From Flavobacterium defluvii (GTDB lineage Bacteria > Bacteroidota > Bacteroidia > Flavobacteriales > Flavobacteriaceae): 64,000 nt of DNA. The DNA is taken from contig NZ_FQWC01000008.1 of NCBI RefSeq assembly GCF_900129555.1, positions 1-64,000 of the forward strand, written 5' to 3'. This document shows, piece after piece, positions 34,664 to 43,248 of the stretch (within the stretch, counting starts at the first letter, position 1; the number at the start of each line of letters is the position of its first letter). Made by a program: the position numbers and the translations under genes. Under the pieces are notes generated by a model. It saw only the letters and a list, made by a program, of their open reading frames with translations. It had not been told where the DNA came from and did not search any database.

Positions 34664-35293
34664 ATGACTTTATATAAAGATAAATTTAAAATAGATTCAA
34701 GCCGATTGAAAAATTGGGATTATTCCAGCGAAGGGGTTTATTTTATAACAATAGTTACAAAAAACAGAGAATGTATTTTTGGAACCATAGAAGACGAAAA
34801 AATGATTTTAAATGAAAATGGAAAGATTGTTGAGAATGAACTTTTAAAATCGATAAATATTCGGAAAAATTGGTTTTTTCATAATTGGATTGTTATGCCA
34901 AATCATATTCATTTATTAATTGAAATTCAAGAAGATAATATTAAAGAAGTTAACACAAAGCATATCGTAGAGACGCACCGCTGTGCGTCTACGTCTAGTA
35001 TATCCACAACGAACAACAAATCGCAATGCATGTCGATAAACGTTGTGGAGACGCACAACAGTGCGCCTCTACAAAACCAATCGTTGTCGAGAAAACCAAA
35101 TTCGATTTCATCATTTGTAGCAATATTTAAATCTATAACAACCAGACAAATAAATGGTTCCGAATCAATTTGGCAGCAAAATTATCACGACCATATTGTT
35201 AGAAATTACAAAAGATTTGAAACGATTTATAATTACATAAAAAATAATCCGCTAACTTGGGAGACAGATTCTATAAACTCTAATTTTCAATGA
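34664..35293 (+). CDS. REP-associated tyrosine transposase (RAYT)
   Basis: This 209-residue Y1-transposase-like protein has the HUH motif His81-Ile-His83 in IVMPNHIHLLIEI and the nucleophile Tyr174 in IWQQNYHDHIVRNYKRFETIYNYI. RAYTs cut single-stranded DNA at REP palindromes and are thought to have been domesticated for REP dispersal. Residues 102-139 are a non-conserved, Ser/Asn/Thr-rich insert between the HUH block and the rest, and its DNA carries two REP-like palindromes (listed separately). The stop overlaps the ATG of the M1 peptidase by 4 bases, an unlikely functional pairing. Start chosen by agreement with family N-termini. Confidence 0.88.
   Translation: MTLYKDKFKIDSSRLKNWDYSSEGVYFITIVTKNRECIFGTIEDEKMILNENGKIVENELLKSINIRKNWFFHNWIVMPNHIHLLIEIQEDNIKEVNTKHIVETHRCASTSSISTTNNKSQCMSINVVETHNSAPLQNQSLSRKPNSISSFVAIFKSITTRQINGSESIWQQNYHDHIVRNYKRFETIYNYIKNNPLTWETDSINSNFQ
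34966..35072. repeat. REP-like palindromes within the RAYT frame
   Basis: The first palindrome is CGTAGAGACGCAC / GTGCGTCTACG (34966-34993) and the second is GTGGAGACGCAC / GTGCGCCTCTAC (35045-35072). They lie in head-to-tail pairs and are bounded by CCACAACG and CGTTGTGG. They encode VETHRCAST and VETHNSAPL. The core GAGACGCAC...GTGCGTCTC resembles REP repeats common in Flavobacterium genomes. Confidence 0.8.
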
Positions 35294-37350
35294 AATATAT
35301 TCTTCTTTTTGCATCAACTTTTATTTTTGCTCAGCAAACTCAATATGTTGATTTTAAATCTGTTTCAGGACAATTAAACATCGTTGATTCTCAAAAAATA
35401 GTTTACGGAAAGGTGGATTACGATTTTGAAGTTTTGCAGCCTATTGATACCATAAAAATTGACGCAAAAAACATGCAGTTTTCAGACGTTAGAATAGACG
35501 GAAAAGAGGCTGTTTTTGTGAATACAGGAAAAGAACTTCAAATAATCAATCACTTTCAAAAAGGGAATAATCATTTGACATTCAGCTACAATGCAAAACC
35601 CAAACAAGCGTTGTATTTTGTAAACATAGAAAATGATGATATTCAAATCTGGACACAGGGGCAGGGAAGATATACAAGTAACTGGTTTCCGAGTTTTGAT
35701 GATGTTAATGAAAAAGTAATTTTTAATCTCGGAGTCACTTATAAAAAAGAGTATCAGGTTGTTTCAAATGGAATTTTGAAAAAGAAAACCGAAAATGGAG
35801 ATCAGGTTCATTGGCAATATGAAATGGAAAACCCAATGAGTTCTTATTTATTAGTTCTTTCGATAGGAAAATTTGATAAAAAAGACTTTAAATCGAAATC
35901 AAAAATTCCGCTGGAGTATTATATTGAAAATAAAGATTTAGCCAGTTTTGAACCAACTTATCGTTATTCAAAGCGAATATTTGATTTTCTTGAAAAAGAA
36001 ATTGGAGTTAAATATCCGTGGAAAATTTTCAGACAAATTCCAGTTCGTGATTTTTTATACGGCGGAATGGAAAATACTACAACAACACTTTTTACAACCC
36101 GTTATGTTGTTGATAATATTGGTTTTCCCGATCGAAATTATACCAACGTAGATGCTCACGAATTGGCGCATCATTGGTTTGGAGATTTAATTACTGCCGA
36201 AAGCAGTACACATCATTGGCTTCAGGAAGGTTTTGCAACATATTATGCATTACTAGCCGAAAGAGAAATTTTTGGTGATGATTATTTTTATGCCAAATTA
36301 TACAATACAGCACAGCAGATAAAATTTGCTTCAAGAACCGACACAATTCCGGTTTTAAATGCAAAAGCAAGTTCGCTTACATTTTATGAAAAAGGGGCTT
36401 GGGCACTTTTTGTTTTACATGAATCCATTGGCGATAAAGCTTTTAAAAAGGCAATTAAAAGTTATTTAAATAAATATGCTTTTAAAAACGTAAACACACA
36501 GAATTTTTTTGATGAAATAAAAAAAGTTTCTGATTTTGATTTGGTTCAGTTTCAAAAAACCTGGCTTGAGTCAACCGCTTTTGATACACCTGCTGCAAAT
36601 GCTATTTTAAGTAAAAATAAAGCAATCAAAGTGCGTTTAGAAATTGATAAATTAAAAAAAACACCTTTAAACGAAAAGCTGGATTTTTTTACCAAAACTA
36701 TGGATTCAGATATTCATTATTCCGTAAAAGAGGCTATTGTTTCTCAATTGGAAACAGAAAAATATGAAAATAAAAAAGAATTACTTCTGAAAGCGATGCA
36801 TCAAAATAATGTGCAGCTTCGTCAGACTTTAGCCGAAACATTATCCAAAATTCCGGAAGATTTTAGAACTGAATATGAAACTTTATTAGACGATAGATCT
36901 TATCAAACGCAGGAAATTGCTTTGTTTTATTTATGGAAAAATTTCCCTGAGCACAGGACAGAATATCTGGATAAATCAAAATCATGGATAGGTTTTAACG
37001 ATTATAACCTGAGAACTTTATGGCTGTCTTTGGCATTATCAACCCCCAATTACAGCAGTAATCCCGAAGAACTTGTTAATGAATTGGTTTCTTTTTCTAC
37101 AACAAAATACGAAGCAACAACACGTCAGAATGCTTTAGAAAAACTTATTGTATTTAAATTTATAAATGATGATGTTTTAACCAGTTTGGTTAACGCTACA
37201 ACGCACCATATGTGGCAGTTTTCAAAATTTGGAAGAGACTCTATTAGAAGTTTACTGAAAAATTCAGAAATACGTGCCTCATTTAATAGAATTTTACCTA
37301 ATTTGAACCCCGATGAACAATTTCAATTGAATCGTTTGTTGAAAGAGTAG
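35290..37350 (+). CDS. M1 family aminopeptidase (secreted)
   Basis: This 686-residue zinc aminopeptidase has a signal peptide (KYILLFASTFIFA), the GGMEN exopeptidase motif at 258-262, zinc ligands in HELAHHW (His290, Glu291, His294) and Glu313 in WLQEGFATYYALLAER. It should release N-terminal residues from peptides in the periplasm or outside. A C-terminal HEAT-like helical region follows. It overlaps the RAYT stop by four bases, so it may depend on RAYT transcription. A 14-bp tandem array follows the stop. Confidence 0.94.
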   Translation: MKYILLFASTFIFAQQTQYVDFKSVSGQLNIVDSQKIVYGKVDYDFEVLQPIDTIKIDAKNMQFSDVRIDGKEAVFVNTGKELQIINHFQKGNNHLTFSYNAKPKQALYFVNIENDDIQIWTQGQGRYTSNWFPSFDDVNEKVIFNLGVTYKKEYQVVSNGILKKKTENGDQVHWQYEMENPMSSYLLVLSIGKFDKKDFKSKSKIPLEYYIENKDLASFEPTYRYSKRIFDFLEKEIGVKYPWKIFRQIPVRDFLYGGMENTTTTLFTTRYVVDNIGFPDRNYTNVDAHELAHHWFGDLITAESSTHHWLQEGFATYYALLAEREIFGDDYFYAKLYNTAQQIKFASRTDTIPVLNAKASSLTFYEKGAWALFVLHESIGDKAFKKAIKSYLNKYAFKNVNTQNFFDEIKKVSDFDLVQFQKTWLESTAFDTPAANAILSKNKAIKVRLEIDKLKKTPLNEKLDFFTKTMDSDIHYSVKEAIVSQLETEKYENKKELLLKAMHQNNVQLRQTLAETLSKIPEDFRTEYETLLDDRSYQTQEIALFYLWKNFPEHRTEYLDKSKSWIGFNDYNLRTLWLSLALSTPNYSSNPEELVNELVSFSTTKYEATTRQNALEKLIVFKFINDDVLTSLVNATTHHMWQFSKFGRDSIRSLLKNSEIRASFNRILPNLNPDEQFQLNRLLKE

Positions 37351-37566
37351 AATATAGAAAATAGAGTAAAGAAAATAGAGTAAAGAAAATAGAGTAAAGA
37401 AAATAGAGTAAAGAAAATAGAGTAAAGAAAATAGAGTAAAGAAAATAGAGTAAAGAAAATAGAGTAAAGAAAATAGAGTAAAGAAAATAGAGTAAAGAAA
37501 ATAGAGTAAAGATAATAGAGTAAAGAAAATAGAGTGATAGAAGTCTTTATTCTATTTTCTATATTC
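37350..37566. repeat. 14-bp tandem array inside an inverted repeat
   Basis: From 37357 to 37534 the unit GAAAATAGAGTAAA is repeated 12 times plus a 10-base partial copy; eleven copies are identical and one has a single change (GATAATAGAGTAAA). The array is bounded by arms 37350-37372 and 37544-37566, which are complementary over 23 bases with one mismatch, so it could form a long hairpin after the M1 gene. There are no spacers, so it is not CRISPR. Confidence 0.95.
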
Positions 37567-37615
37567 TTTTATCTCAAATTGAAATCCAAAAAAAACAAAA
37601 CCTACTATACTATTT

Positions 37616-38521
37616 ATGAGAGCATTAGTTATTTCTGGCGGCGGAAGTAAAGGCGCATTTGCCGGTGGTGTGGCGCAGTATTTAATAGAAGAAAAAAAGC
37701 ATGAATATGATTTATTTCTAGGAACTTCGACAGGAAGTTTACTTATTCCGCATTTAGCTCTCGGACATATCAAAAAAATACATTCAGTTTATACAAATGT
37801 TACAATGTCAAGTATTTTTAATATTTGCCCGTTTGTGGTAAAAGTTAAAGAAGGAATTGATATTGTAACCATTAATCACTTTAATGTTATGCGCCAGTTT
37901 TTTAAAGGAAAAAGAACTTTTGGCGAAAGTAAAGGGTTAAAGAAATACATTCAGAATAACTTCTCTCTTTCTGATTTCAATAAACTGAAAAAAATGAATA
38001 ATGATGTAATTATTACAGTTACAAATTTCACTAAGAATGAATCAGAATATAAATCTGTAAAAGATTGTACTTACGAAGAGTTTTGCGAATGGTCATGGAT
38101 TTCCAGTAATTATGTTCCGTTTATGAGTTTGGTAACCAAAAATAATTATGAATATGGCGATGGCGGATTTTCGAGTTTGGTTCCAATTCGCGAAGCCATC
38201 ACTCGCGGTGCAACAGAAATCGATGTTATTATTCTGGAAACAGAAGTCAATACAAGCAAAATGGTAATTGGTAAAAATCCGTTTTCATTAATGATAGATT
38301 TGTTCCGAATCGCATTAGATCAAGTTGAAAAACACGATATTGCCATAGGAAAACTTATGGCAAACAGTAAAAATGTAAAACTTAATTTATATTACACTCC
38401 AACAAAATTAACAGATAACGCCTTGATTTTTAATAAAGAAATTATGAAAGAATGGTGGAAACAAGGTTATGAATACGCTCAGAATAAATCTGAAGTTATG
38501 AGTGATAACAGGATTATTTAA
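37616..38521 (+). CDS. Patatin-like phospholipase
   Basis: This 301-residue protein has the patatin dyad: the glycine-rich oxyanion loop GGGSKGAF at 8-15, the nucleophile Ser38 in GTSTG and the Asp182 in GDGGF. It likely hydrolyses acyl esters of phospholipids, and lacks a signal peptide. The length and motif spacing are typical of small bacterial patatins. It begins right after the tandem array. Downstream is a frameshifted gene of unknown type. Confidence 0.9.
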   Translation: MRALVISGGGSKGAFAGGVAQYLIEEKKHEYDLFLGTSTGSLLIPHLALGHIKKIHSVYTNVTMSSIFNICPFVVKVKEGIDIVTINHFNVMRQFFKGKRTFGESKGLKKYIQNNFSLSDFNKLKKMNNDVIITVTNFTKNESEYKSVKDCTYEEFCEWSWISSNYVPFMSLVTKNNYEYGDGGFSSLVPIREAITRGATEIDVIILETEVNTSKMVIGKNPFSLMIDLFRIALDQVEKHDIAIGKLMANSKNVKLNLYYTPTKLTDNALIFNKEIMKEWWKQGYEYAQNKSEVMSDNRII

Positions 38522-38538
38522 TAAAGAAATTTATAAGA

Positions 38539-38944
38539 ATGAATCAATTTAGATACAGTATTTGTGAACCTGCAAATCCAGACATTATTGAAAAAGGAAA
38601 AATAGACTCTTCAGAAATAATTAAAAATATTTGAAAATTTTCCATGGAAATCTTATTTACAGGAAATGGAAAATTTAAAGGATGTTTTTTATTCACCTTC
38701 ATTGGAGTTTGAAAATTTAGATAATAAAACTGGATTGTCAGTTTCAGCTGTGGGAAATCCTGATAAATATGAGTTTTATGTTTTTTTCAAAAGACCAAAA
38801 ATGCAGAAAAGATGGTTTGGTTTAAGTGAAAAACTCAATAATAATTTTACTACCGATTTGTTAGATCAAAATAAAGATAAAACAATCGAATTACTAAAAG
38901 CTTTTGTAGATAATAATTTAAACTTTTTAGAGCTTAAATTTTAA
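38539..38944 (+). pseudogene. Frameshifted small gene, immunity-like pattern
   Basis: ATG 38539 opens a frame (MNQFRYSICEPANPDIIEKG...) that stops at a TGA after 31 codons. The following sequence continues in the +1 frame (ENFPWKSYLQEMENLKDVFYS... to FLELKF). Removing one T from ATTTGAAAAT near 38632 would join both into a 134-residue protein. The second part alone could start at ATG 38666 (92 residues). The family is not recognised; the size and acidic, aromatic composition recall small immunity-type proteins. A real mutation and a sequencing error are both possible. Confidence 0.7.
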
Positions 38945-38949
38945 GAATA

Positions 38950-38999
38950 TAGATTTTAGATTGTTTGTTCATAATCTGAACTCAACAATCTAAAATCTA
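38950..38999. repeat. Perfect 16-bp hairpin of TTTAGATT words
   Basis: TAGATTTTAGATTGTT (38950-38965) pairs perfectly with AACAATCTAAAATCTA (38984-38999). It lies between the convergent frameshifted gene and the DUF7935-like gene, so could work as a bidirectional terminator. Confidence 0.8.
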
Positions 39000-39010
39000 A
39001 AATTTTCATT

Positions 39011-39532
39011 TTACCAAAGCTCAGCAACTTCGTTTTTAATATAACTTAAAGCAACACTGCTAGGAGATTGTTTCTCTAATAAATCATTTAAAATAACTTC
39101 TCGAAGTTTATCTGCACTATCAACACGATCGCTCATTGCAGTTTTACGAATCATCTGAATTGTTGAATTTTTTGCAGTTGTAATTATAGTCCAGCATTCT
39201 TCAGACATATAAATCTGCTGCGTTAAATTATGCTCAAATTCCTGTTCGATTTGGTCAATTAAGAAATTTTCGTAATCGTGTTTATGGTTAGAAATAGGAG
39301 CAATTCTAATCAGCAATTTTGTCAAATTGATACGCTCTAAAAACAAAGTCATACGTTCGTAAGCTTGTAAACGAATTGGAAGCGATTCCTTATGTGCTTG
39401 TCTGTTTAACAAAAAAGCACGTTTTTTATCATTATTTTTAATGTGCAGTTCAAAAAAACTGTAAGCTACAAATCCGGTAACAATTGCAGGTAAAGTATAA
39501 CTGGCTAATTCTATAATTCTTGTAAAATCCAT
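39011..39532 (-). CDS. Membrane-anchored hypothetical (DUF7935-like)
   Basis: This 173-residue protein has one N-terminal membrane helix (ASYTLPAIVTGFVAYSFF, about 10-28) followed by a helical cytoplasmic domain with RLQAYERMTLFLERINLTKLLIR and SEECWTIITTAKNSTIQMIRK. This pattern recurs widely in Flavobacteriia, and I believe it belongs to the DUF7935 group. Function is unknown. A -7 box TATTTTTG lies on the minus strand at 39550-39557. Confidence 0.78.
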   Translation of the reverse strand: MDFTRIIELASYTLPAIVTGFVAYSFFELHIKNNDKKRAFLLNRQAHKESLPIRLQAYERMTLFLERINLTKLLIRIAPISNHKHDYENFLIDQIEQEFEHNLTQQIYMSEECWTIITTAKNSTIQMIRKTAMSDRVDSADKLREVILNDLLEKQSPSSVALSYIKNEVAELW

Positions 39533-39549
39533 TTGGGTAATTTTTTTAG

Positions 39550-39557
39550 CAAAAATA
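39550..39557 (-). promoter_or_regulatory. -7 box of the membrane-anchored hypothetical
   Basis: TATTTTTG on the minus strand, 18 bases upstream of the ATG, matches TAnnTTTG. No good -33 box is apparent. Confidence 0.4.
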
Positions 39558-39657
39558 TACTTTTTGATGAGAAATCCATTTTAAATTTATTCGAATAACC
39601 AAATTAGAAACTTTAATTTTACAATTTGTTTTTATAACTACCAGTAATATTCTTTTA

Positions 39658-40425
39658 ATGGATTCATACATTATACTTTTTCTTTGTCTTGCTGCCTTTG
39701 CAGCAGGATTTATTGATGCAATTGTTGGCGGCGGCGGATTAATACAAACACCAATGGGATTAATTTTATTACCAAATCTTCCAGTTTCAACAGTGATTGG
39801 AACTTTAAAAATTCCAGCTTTCAGCGGAACTGCTTTTGCCGCTTTTCAATATCTTAAAAAAGTGGTAATTCAATGGAAACTGCTTTTAATAATGATGTGC
39901 CTGGCGGTTCCGTCGGCATTTTTAGGATCTACTATTTTGACTTTGGTAAGCAACGATTTTATGAAACCGCTGTTGCTTGTCATTTTATCATTATTGTTTA
40001 TATATACATACGCAAAGAAAAACTTCGGACAGCATGCTGCTAAAGATCATTCAGAAGCAACTCAAATTATTTATGCTGTTATAATTAGTGTAATTGTTGG
40101 TTTTTATGACGGATTTATTGGTCCGGGAACTGGAAGCTTTTTTGTTGTTGCTTTTATTGCTCTTTTGGGCTTTGATTTTTTGCACGCTTCCGCAAATGCT
40201 AAAATGGTAAATCTGGCCACTAATTTTGGTTCGATTTGTCTGTTTATGATAAAAGGAAAAATTATCTGGACAATTGCAATTCCTATGGCCATAAGTAACG
40301 GACTTGGCGGCTGGCTTGGTGCAAAACTGGCCATTAATAAAGGAAATGGTTTTATTCGAATTTTCTTTTTGGTTGTGGTAGTTGGTACCTTGATTAGATT
40401 TGCATACGACGTATTTTACAAATAA
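39658..40425 (+). CDS. TauE/SafE family sulfite/anion exporter
   Basis: This 255-residue membrane protein has about eight helices, with the family's GFIDAIVGGGGLIQTP repeat in the first half and GFYDGFIGPGTGSF in the second. It probably exports sulfite or sulfonate-type anions, although substrates are not assigned for most members. Length and motifs are normal. It is single-gene; an extensive palindromic element follows. Confidence 0.93.
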   Translation: MDSYIILFLCLAAFAAGFIDAIVGGGGLIQTPMGLILLPNLPVSTVIGTLKIPAFSGTAFAAFQYLKKVVIQWKLLLIMMCLAVPSAFLGSTILTLVSNDFMKPLLLVILSLLFIYTYAKKNFGQHAAKDHSEATQIIYAVIISVIVGFYDGFIGPGTGSFFVVAFIALLGFDFLHASANAKMVNLATNFGSICLFMIKGKIIWTIAIPMAISNGLGGWLGAKLAINKGNGFIRIFFLVVVVGTLIRFAYDVFYK

Positions 40426-40454
40426 CCTTTTAATGCTATCATAAATAAAAATGT

Positions 40455-40620
40455 AAAATTTGTGCCGTTAGGCACTAAATATCGGTAGCTAAATAGATTT
40501 AATTTCATTGGCATGCCAGCAGGCACGTAATAACAATGATATTGCGTACCTACGGCACGCTAAATCTATTCTCAATATATTAATTTCTACCGATATTAAG
40601 TGCCTAACGGCACAAAATAT
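40455..40620. repeat. Long palindromic REP/BIME-like element
   Basis: TGTGCCGTTAGGCACTAAAT at 40461-40480 is complementary with small gaps to TTAAGTGCCTAACGGCACAA (40596-40615). Next come ATCGGTAG / CTACCGAT and AATAGATTTA / TAAATCTATT. An inner pair, GGCATGCC...AGGCACG and GCGTACCTACGGCACGC, completes a 166-base, near-perfect nested palindrome. This resembles the mobile palindromes mobilised by RAYTs. Confidence 0.8.
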
Positions 40621-40727
40621 TTATAGAAGTGCAATTGCCTGAATTTAGCCCCGATAGAAGTGGAGACATAAAGCTAAAAGCAGGAAGCCATGTCTGAAAT
40701 ATTGCCTTTTGCCTGGCTCAAAAAAAG

Positions 40728-40770
40728 AAAAAACTTAGCCGCTTAGAACCTCAGAATCTTAGTAGCTATT
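40728..40770. repeat. Single arm of the CTTAGAACC repeat
   Basis: CTTAGCCGCTTAGAACCTCA and GAATCTTAGTAGC form one arm of the same word family as 27838-28003, without an obvious partner arm here. It lies just upstream of the helicase promoter. Confidence 0.5.
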
Positions 40771-40785
40771 TAGAGTATTAATTCT

Positions 40786-40804
40786 TATTTTTGCATAAAA
40801 GGAG
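40786..40804 (+). promoter_or_regulatory. -7 box and Shine-Dalgarno of the helicase gene
   Basis: TATTTTTG (40786-40793) matches TAnnTTTG and is followed by AAAAGGAG (40797-40804), one of the few good Shine-Dalgarno matches in the window, 9 bases before the ATG at 40814. Confidence 0.6.
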
Positions 40805-40813
40805 AAAATTTAC

Positions 40814-43150
40814 ATGCAGAAATATATTGACCAGCTCAACGAAGCACAAAGACAACCTGTTTTGCAAAAAGACGGGCCAATGATTATTATTGCTGGTGCA
40901 GGTTCGGGAAAAACACGTGTTTTAACTATTAGAATTGCTTATTTGATGGCTCAGGGTGTTGATGCATTCAACATTTTGTCGCTGACTTTTACCAATAAAG
41001 CTGCCCGTGAAATGAAGCATAGAATCTCAGATATTGTGGGAGCATCTGAAGCAAAAAATCTTTGGATGGGAACTTTTCACTCTATTTTTGCTCGTATACT
41101 TCGTTCTGAAGCAGATCATTTAGGATATCCTTCAAATTTTACGATCTATGATTCTCAGGATTCTGCCAGATTAATTTCTGCCATTATTAAGGAAATGCAG
41201 CTAGATCGGGATATTTACAAACCAAAACAAATTTTAGGTCGTATATCTAGTTATAAAAACAGTTTGATTACTGTAAAAGCATATTTTAATAATCCCGAAT
41301 TAATCGAAGCTGATGCTATGGCAAAAAGGCCAAGACTGGGCGAGATTTACCAGCAGTATGTTGAGCGCTGTTTTAAAGCGGGAGCAATGGATTTTGATGA
41401 TTTGTTATTGAAAACCAACGAATTATTAACTCGTTTTCCGGAAGTTTTGGCAAAGTATCAGGATCGTTTTCGTTATATTCTAGTTGATGAGTACCAAGAT
41501 ACAAATCATTCTCAATATCTGATTGTTAGGGCTTTATCAGACAGATTCCAGAATATTTGCGTAGTGGGAGATGATGCGCAGAGTATTTATGCATTTAGAG
41601 GAGCAAACATTAATAATATTTTGAATTTTCAAAAAGATTATGAAGGTGTAAAAATGTTTCGTTTAGAGCAGAATTACCGTTCGACCAGAAACATAGTTGA
41701 GGCGGCCAATACTGTTATGGAGCATAACAAAACCAAACTTGATAAAGTAGTCTGGACAGCGAATGAATTTGGGCCAAAAATTAAAGTCCACAGAAGTTTG
41801 ACAGATGCTGAAGAAGGACGTTTTGTAGCCAGTACCATTTTTGAACAGAAAATGCAGAATCAGCTTCACAACGGTGCTTTTGCAATTTTATATCGTACGA
41901 ATGCCCAGTCGCGTGCAATGGAAGATGCGTTGAGAAAAAGAGATATTCCCTATAGAATTTATGGAGGGCTGTCATTTTATCAACGTAAAGAAATTAAAGA
42001 TGTTTTGTGTTATTTACGTTTAGTAATTAATCCAAAAGACGAAGAGGCCTTGATTCGCGTAATTAATTATCCGGCGCGTGGAATTGGAGATACAACGGTA
42101 GAAAAACTAACTATTGCAGCAAATCATTATAAGCGTTCGATTTGGGAAGTAATGGTTAACATTGATAAAATCGATTTAAAATTAACCTCTGGTACAAAAA
42201 ATAAACTGAAAGATTTTGTTACCATGATTCAGAGTTTTCAGGTTATTGATCAAAATCAGGATGCTTTTTATGTAACAGATCATGTGGCCAAAAAAACAGG
42301 TTTAGTTCAGGAATTGAAAAAAGATGCAACTCCGGAAGGAATGGCAAAAATTCAAAACATTGAAGAACTTTTAAACGGGATTAAAGATTTTACAGAAGGA
42401 CAAAAAGAAATTGACGGTGCAAGAGGTGCATTATCTGAATTTATGGAAGATGTAGCCCTGGCAACGGATTTAGATAAAGATACAACAGATGAAGATCGTG
42501 TGGCCTTGATGACCATTCACTTGGCAAAAGGATTAGAGTTTCCTCATGTTTTTGTGGTTGGTATGGAAGAAGATTTGTTTCCGAGTGCTATGAGTATGAG
42601 TACCCGAAGTGAATTGGAAGAAGAACGTCGTTTATTTTATGTAGCATTAACCCGTGCAGAACATCAGGCTTATTTGACCTATGCACAATCCCGTTACCGC
42701 TGGGGAAAATTAACGGATAGTGAGCCTTCGCGTTTTATTGAAGAAATTGACGGACAATATTTAGAATATCTAACTCCGGCTGAAAGTAATTATCGTTATA
42801 AATCACCAATTGACGGCGATATTTTTGGAGATATTGATAAATCTAAACTGCGTTTATCAAAACCCGTAGGAGGAACACCTCCAAAACATATTACAGATAA
42901 CAGTCCGAAACCGGATTTAAATATTCGTAAATTAAAACCAGTTTCAGGAAATGCTCCGGCAAGTTCAAACACAAATTTGTTCGATAATAAATTAACTGTC
43001 GGAAATGTTGTCATGCACGAACGTTTTGGAAAAGGAGAAGTGATTAATTTAGAAGGAGTTGGAGCTGATAAAAAAGCCGAAATTAAATTTGAAGTAGGAG
43101 GAATTAAAAAACTTCTCTTAAGATTTGCTAAATTAGATGTTGTAGGATAG
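40814..43150 (+). CDS. UvrD/PcrA-type superfamily 1A helicase
   Basis: This 778-residue 3'-5' helicase unwinds DNA in excision and mismatch repair. Walker A is AGAGSGKT (27-34), motif Ia LTFTNKAAREMK, motif II ILVDEYQDTN, motif III VVGDDAQSIYAFRGA, motif IV LEQNYRSTRNIVEAAN, and motif VI RRLFYVALTRAEHQAYL. The C-terminal linker is Pro/Ser rich and ends in a Tudor-like strand VMHERFGKGEVINLEGVG, as in PcrA. The start has an unusual Shine-Dalgarno GGAG. It could equally be called PcrA. Confidence 0.95.
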   Translation: MQKYIDQLNEAQRQPVLQKDGPMIIIAGAGSGKTRVLTIRIAYLMAQGVDAFNILSLTFTNKAAREMKHRISDIVGASEAKNLWMGTFHSIFARILRSEADHLGYPSNFTIYDSQDSARLISAIIKEMQLDRDIYKPKQILGRISSYKNSLITVKAYFNNPELIEADAMAKRPRLGEIYQQYVERCFKAGAMDFDDLLLKTNELLTRFPEVLAKYQDRFRYILVDEYQDTNHSQYLIVRALSDRFQNICVVGDDAQSIYAFRGANINNILNFQKDYEGVKMFRLEQNYRSTRNIVEAANTVMEHNKTKLDKVVWTANEFGPKIKVHRSLTDAEEGRFVASTIFEQKMQNQLHNGAFAILYRTNAQSRAMEDALRKRDIPYRIYGGLSFYQRKEIKDVLCYLRLVINPKDEEALIRVINYPARGIGDTTVEKLTIAANHYKRSIWEVMVNIDKIDLKLTSGTKNKLKDFVTMIQSFQVIDQNQDAFYVTDHVAKKTGLVQELKKDATPEGMAKIQNIEELLNGIKDFTEGQKEIDGARGALSEFMEDVALATDLDKDTTDEDRVALMTIHLAKGLEFPHVFVVGMEEDLFPSAMSMSTRSELEEERRLFYVALTRAEHQAYLTYAQSRYRWGKLTDSEPSRFIEEIDGQYLEYLTPAESNYRYKSPIDGDIFGDIDKSKLRLSKPVGGTPPKHITDNSPKPDLNIRKLKPVSGNAPASSNTNLFDNKLTVGNVVMHERFGKGEVINLEGVGADKKAEIKFEVGGIKKLLLRFAKLDVVG

Positions 43151-43156
43151 AAAAAT

Positions 43157-43221
43157 GTTTCAAGTTTTAAGTTTCAGGTTTCAAGTTACTGTACAACGAC
43201 TTGAAACTTGAAACCTGAAAC
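43157..43221. repeat. GTTTCAGGTTTCAAG iterated hairpin
   Basis: GTTTCAGGTTTCAAGT pairs with ACTTGAAACTTGAAACC around a loop ACTGTACAACG. It lies just after the helicase stop and before the Sua5 start, where a terminator would be expected. Confidence 0.75.
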
Positions 43222-43248
43222 AAATAAAAACTTTAAACAAAAAACAAA

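Noticed and set aside
37357..37534. Possible CRISPR array
   Set aside because: The 14-bp units are directly adjacent with no spacers, so this is a simple tandem array. No cas gene is present in the window.
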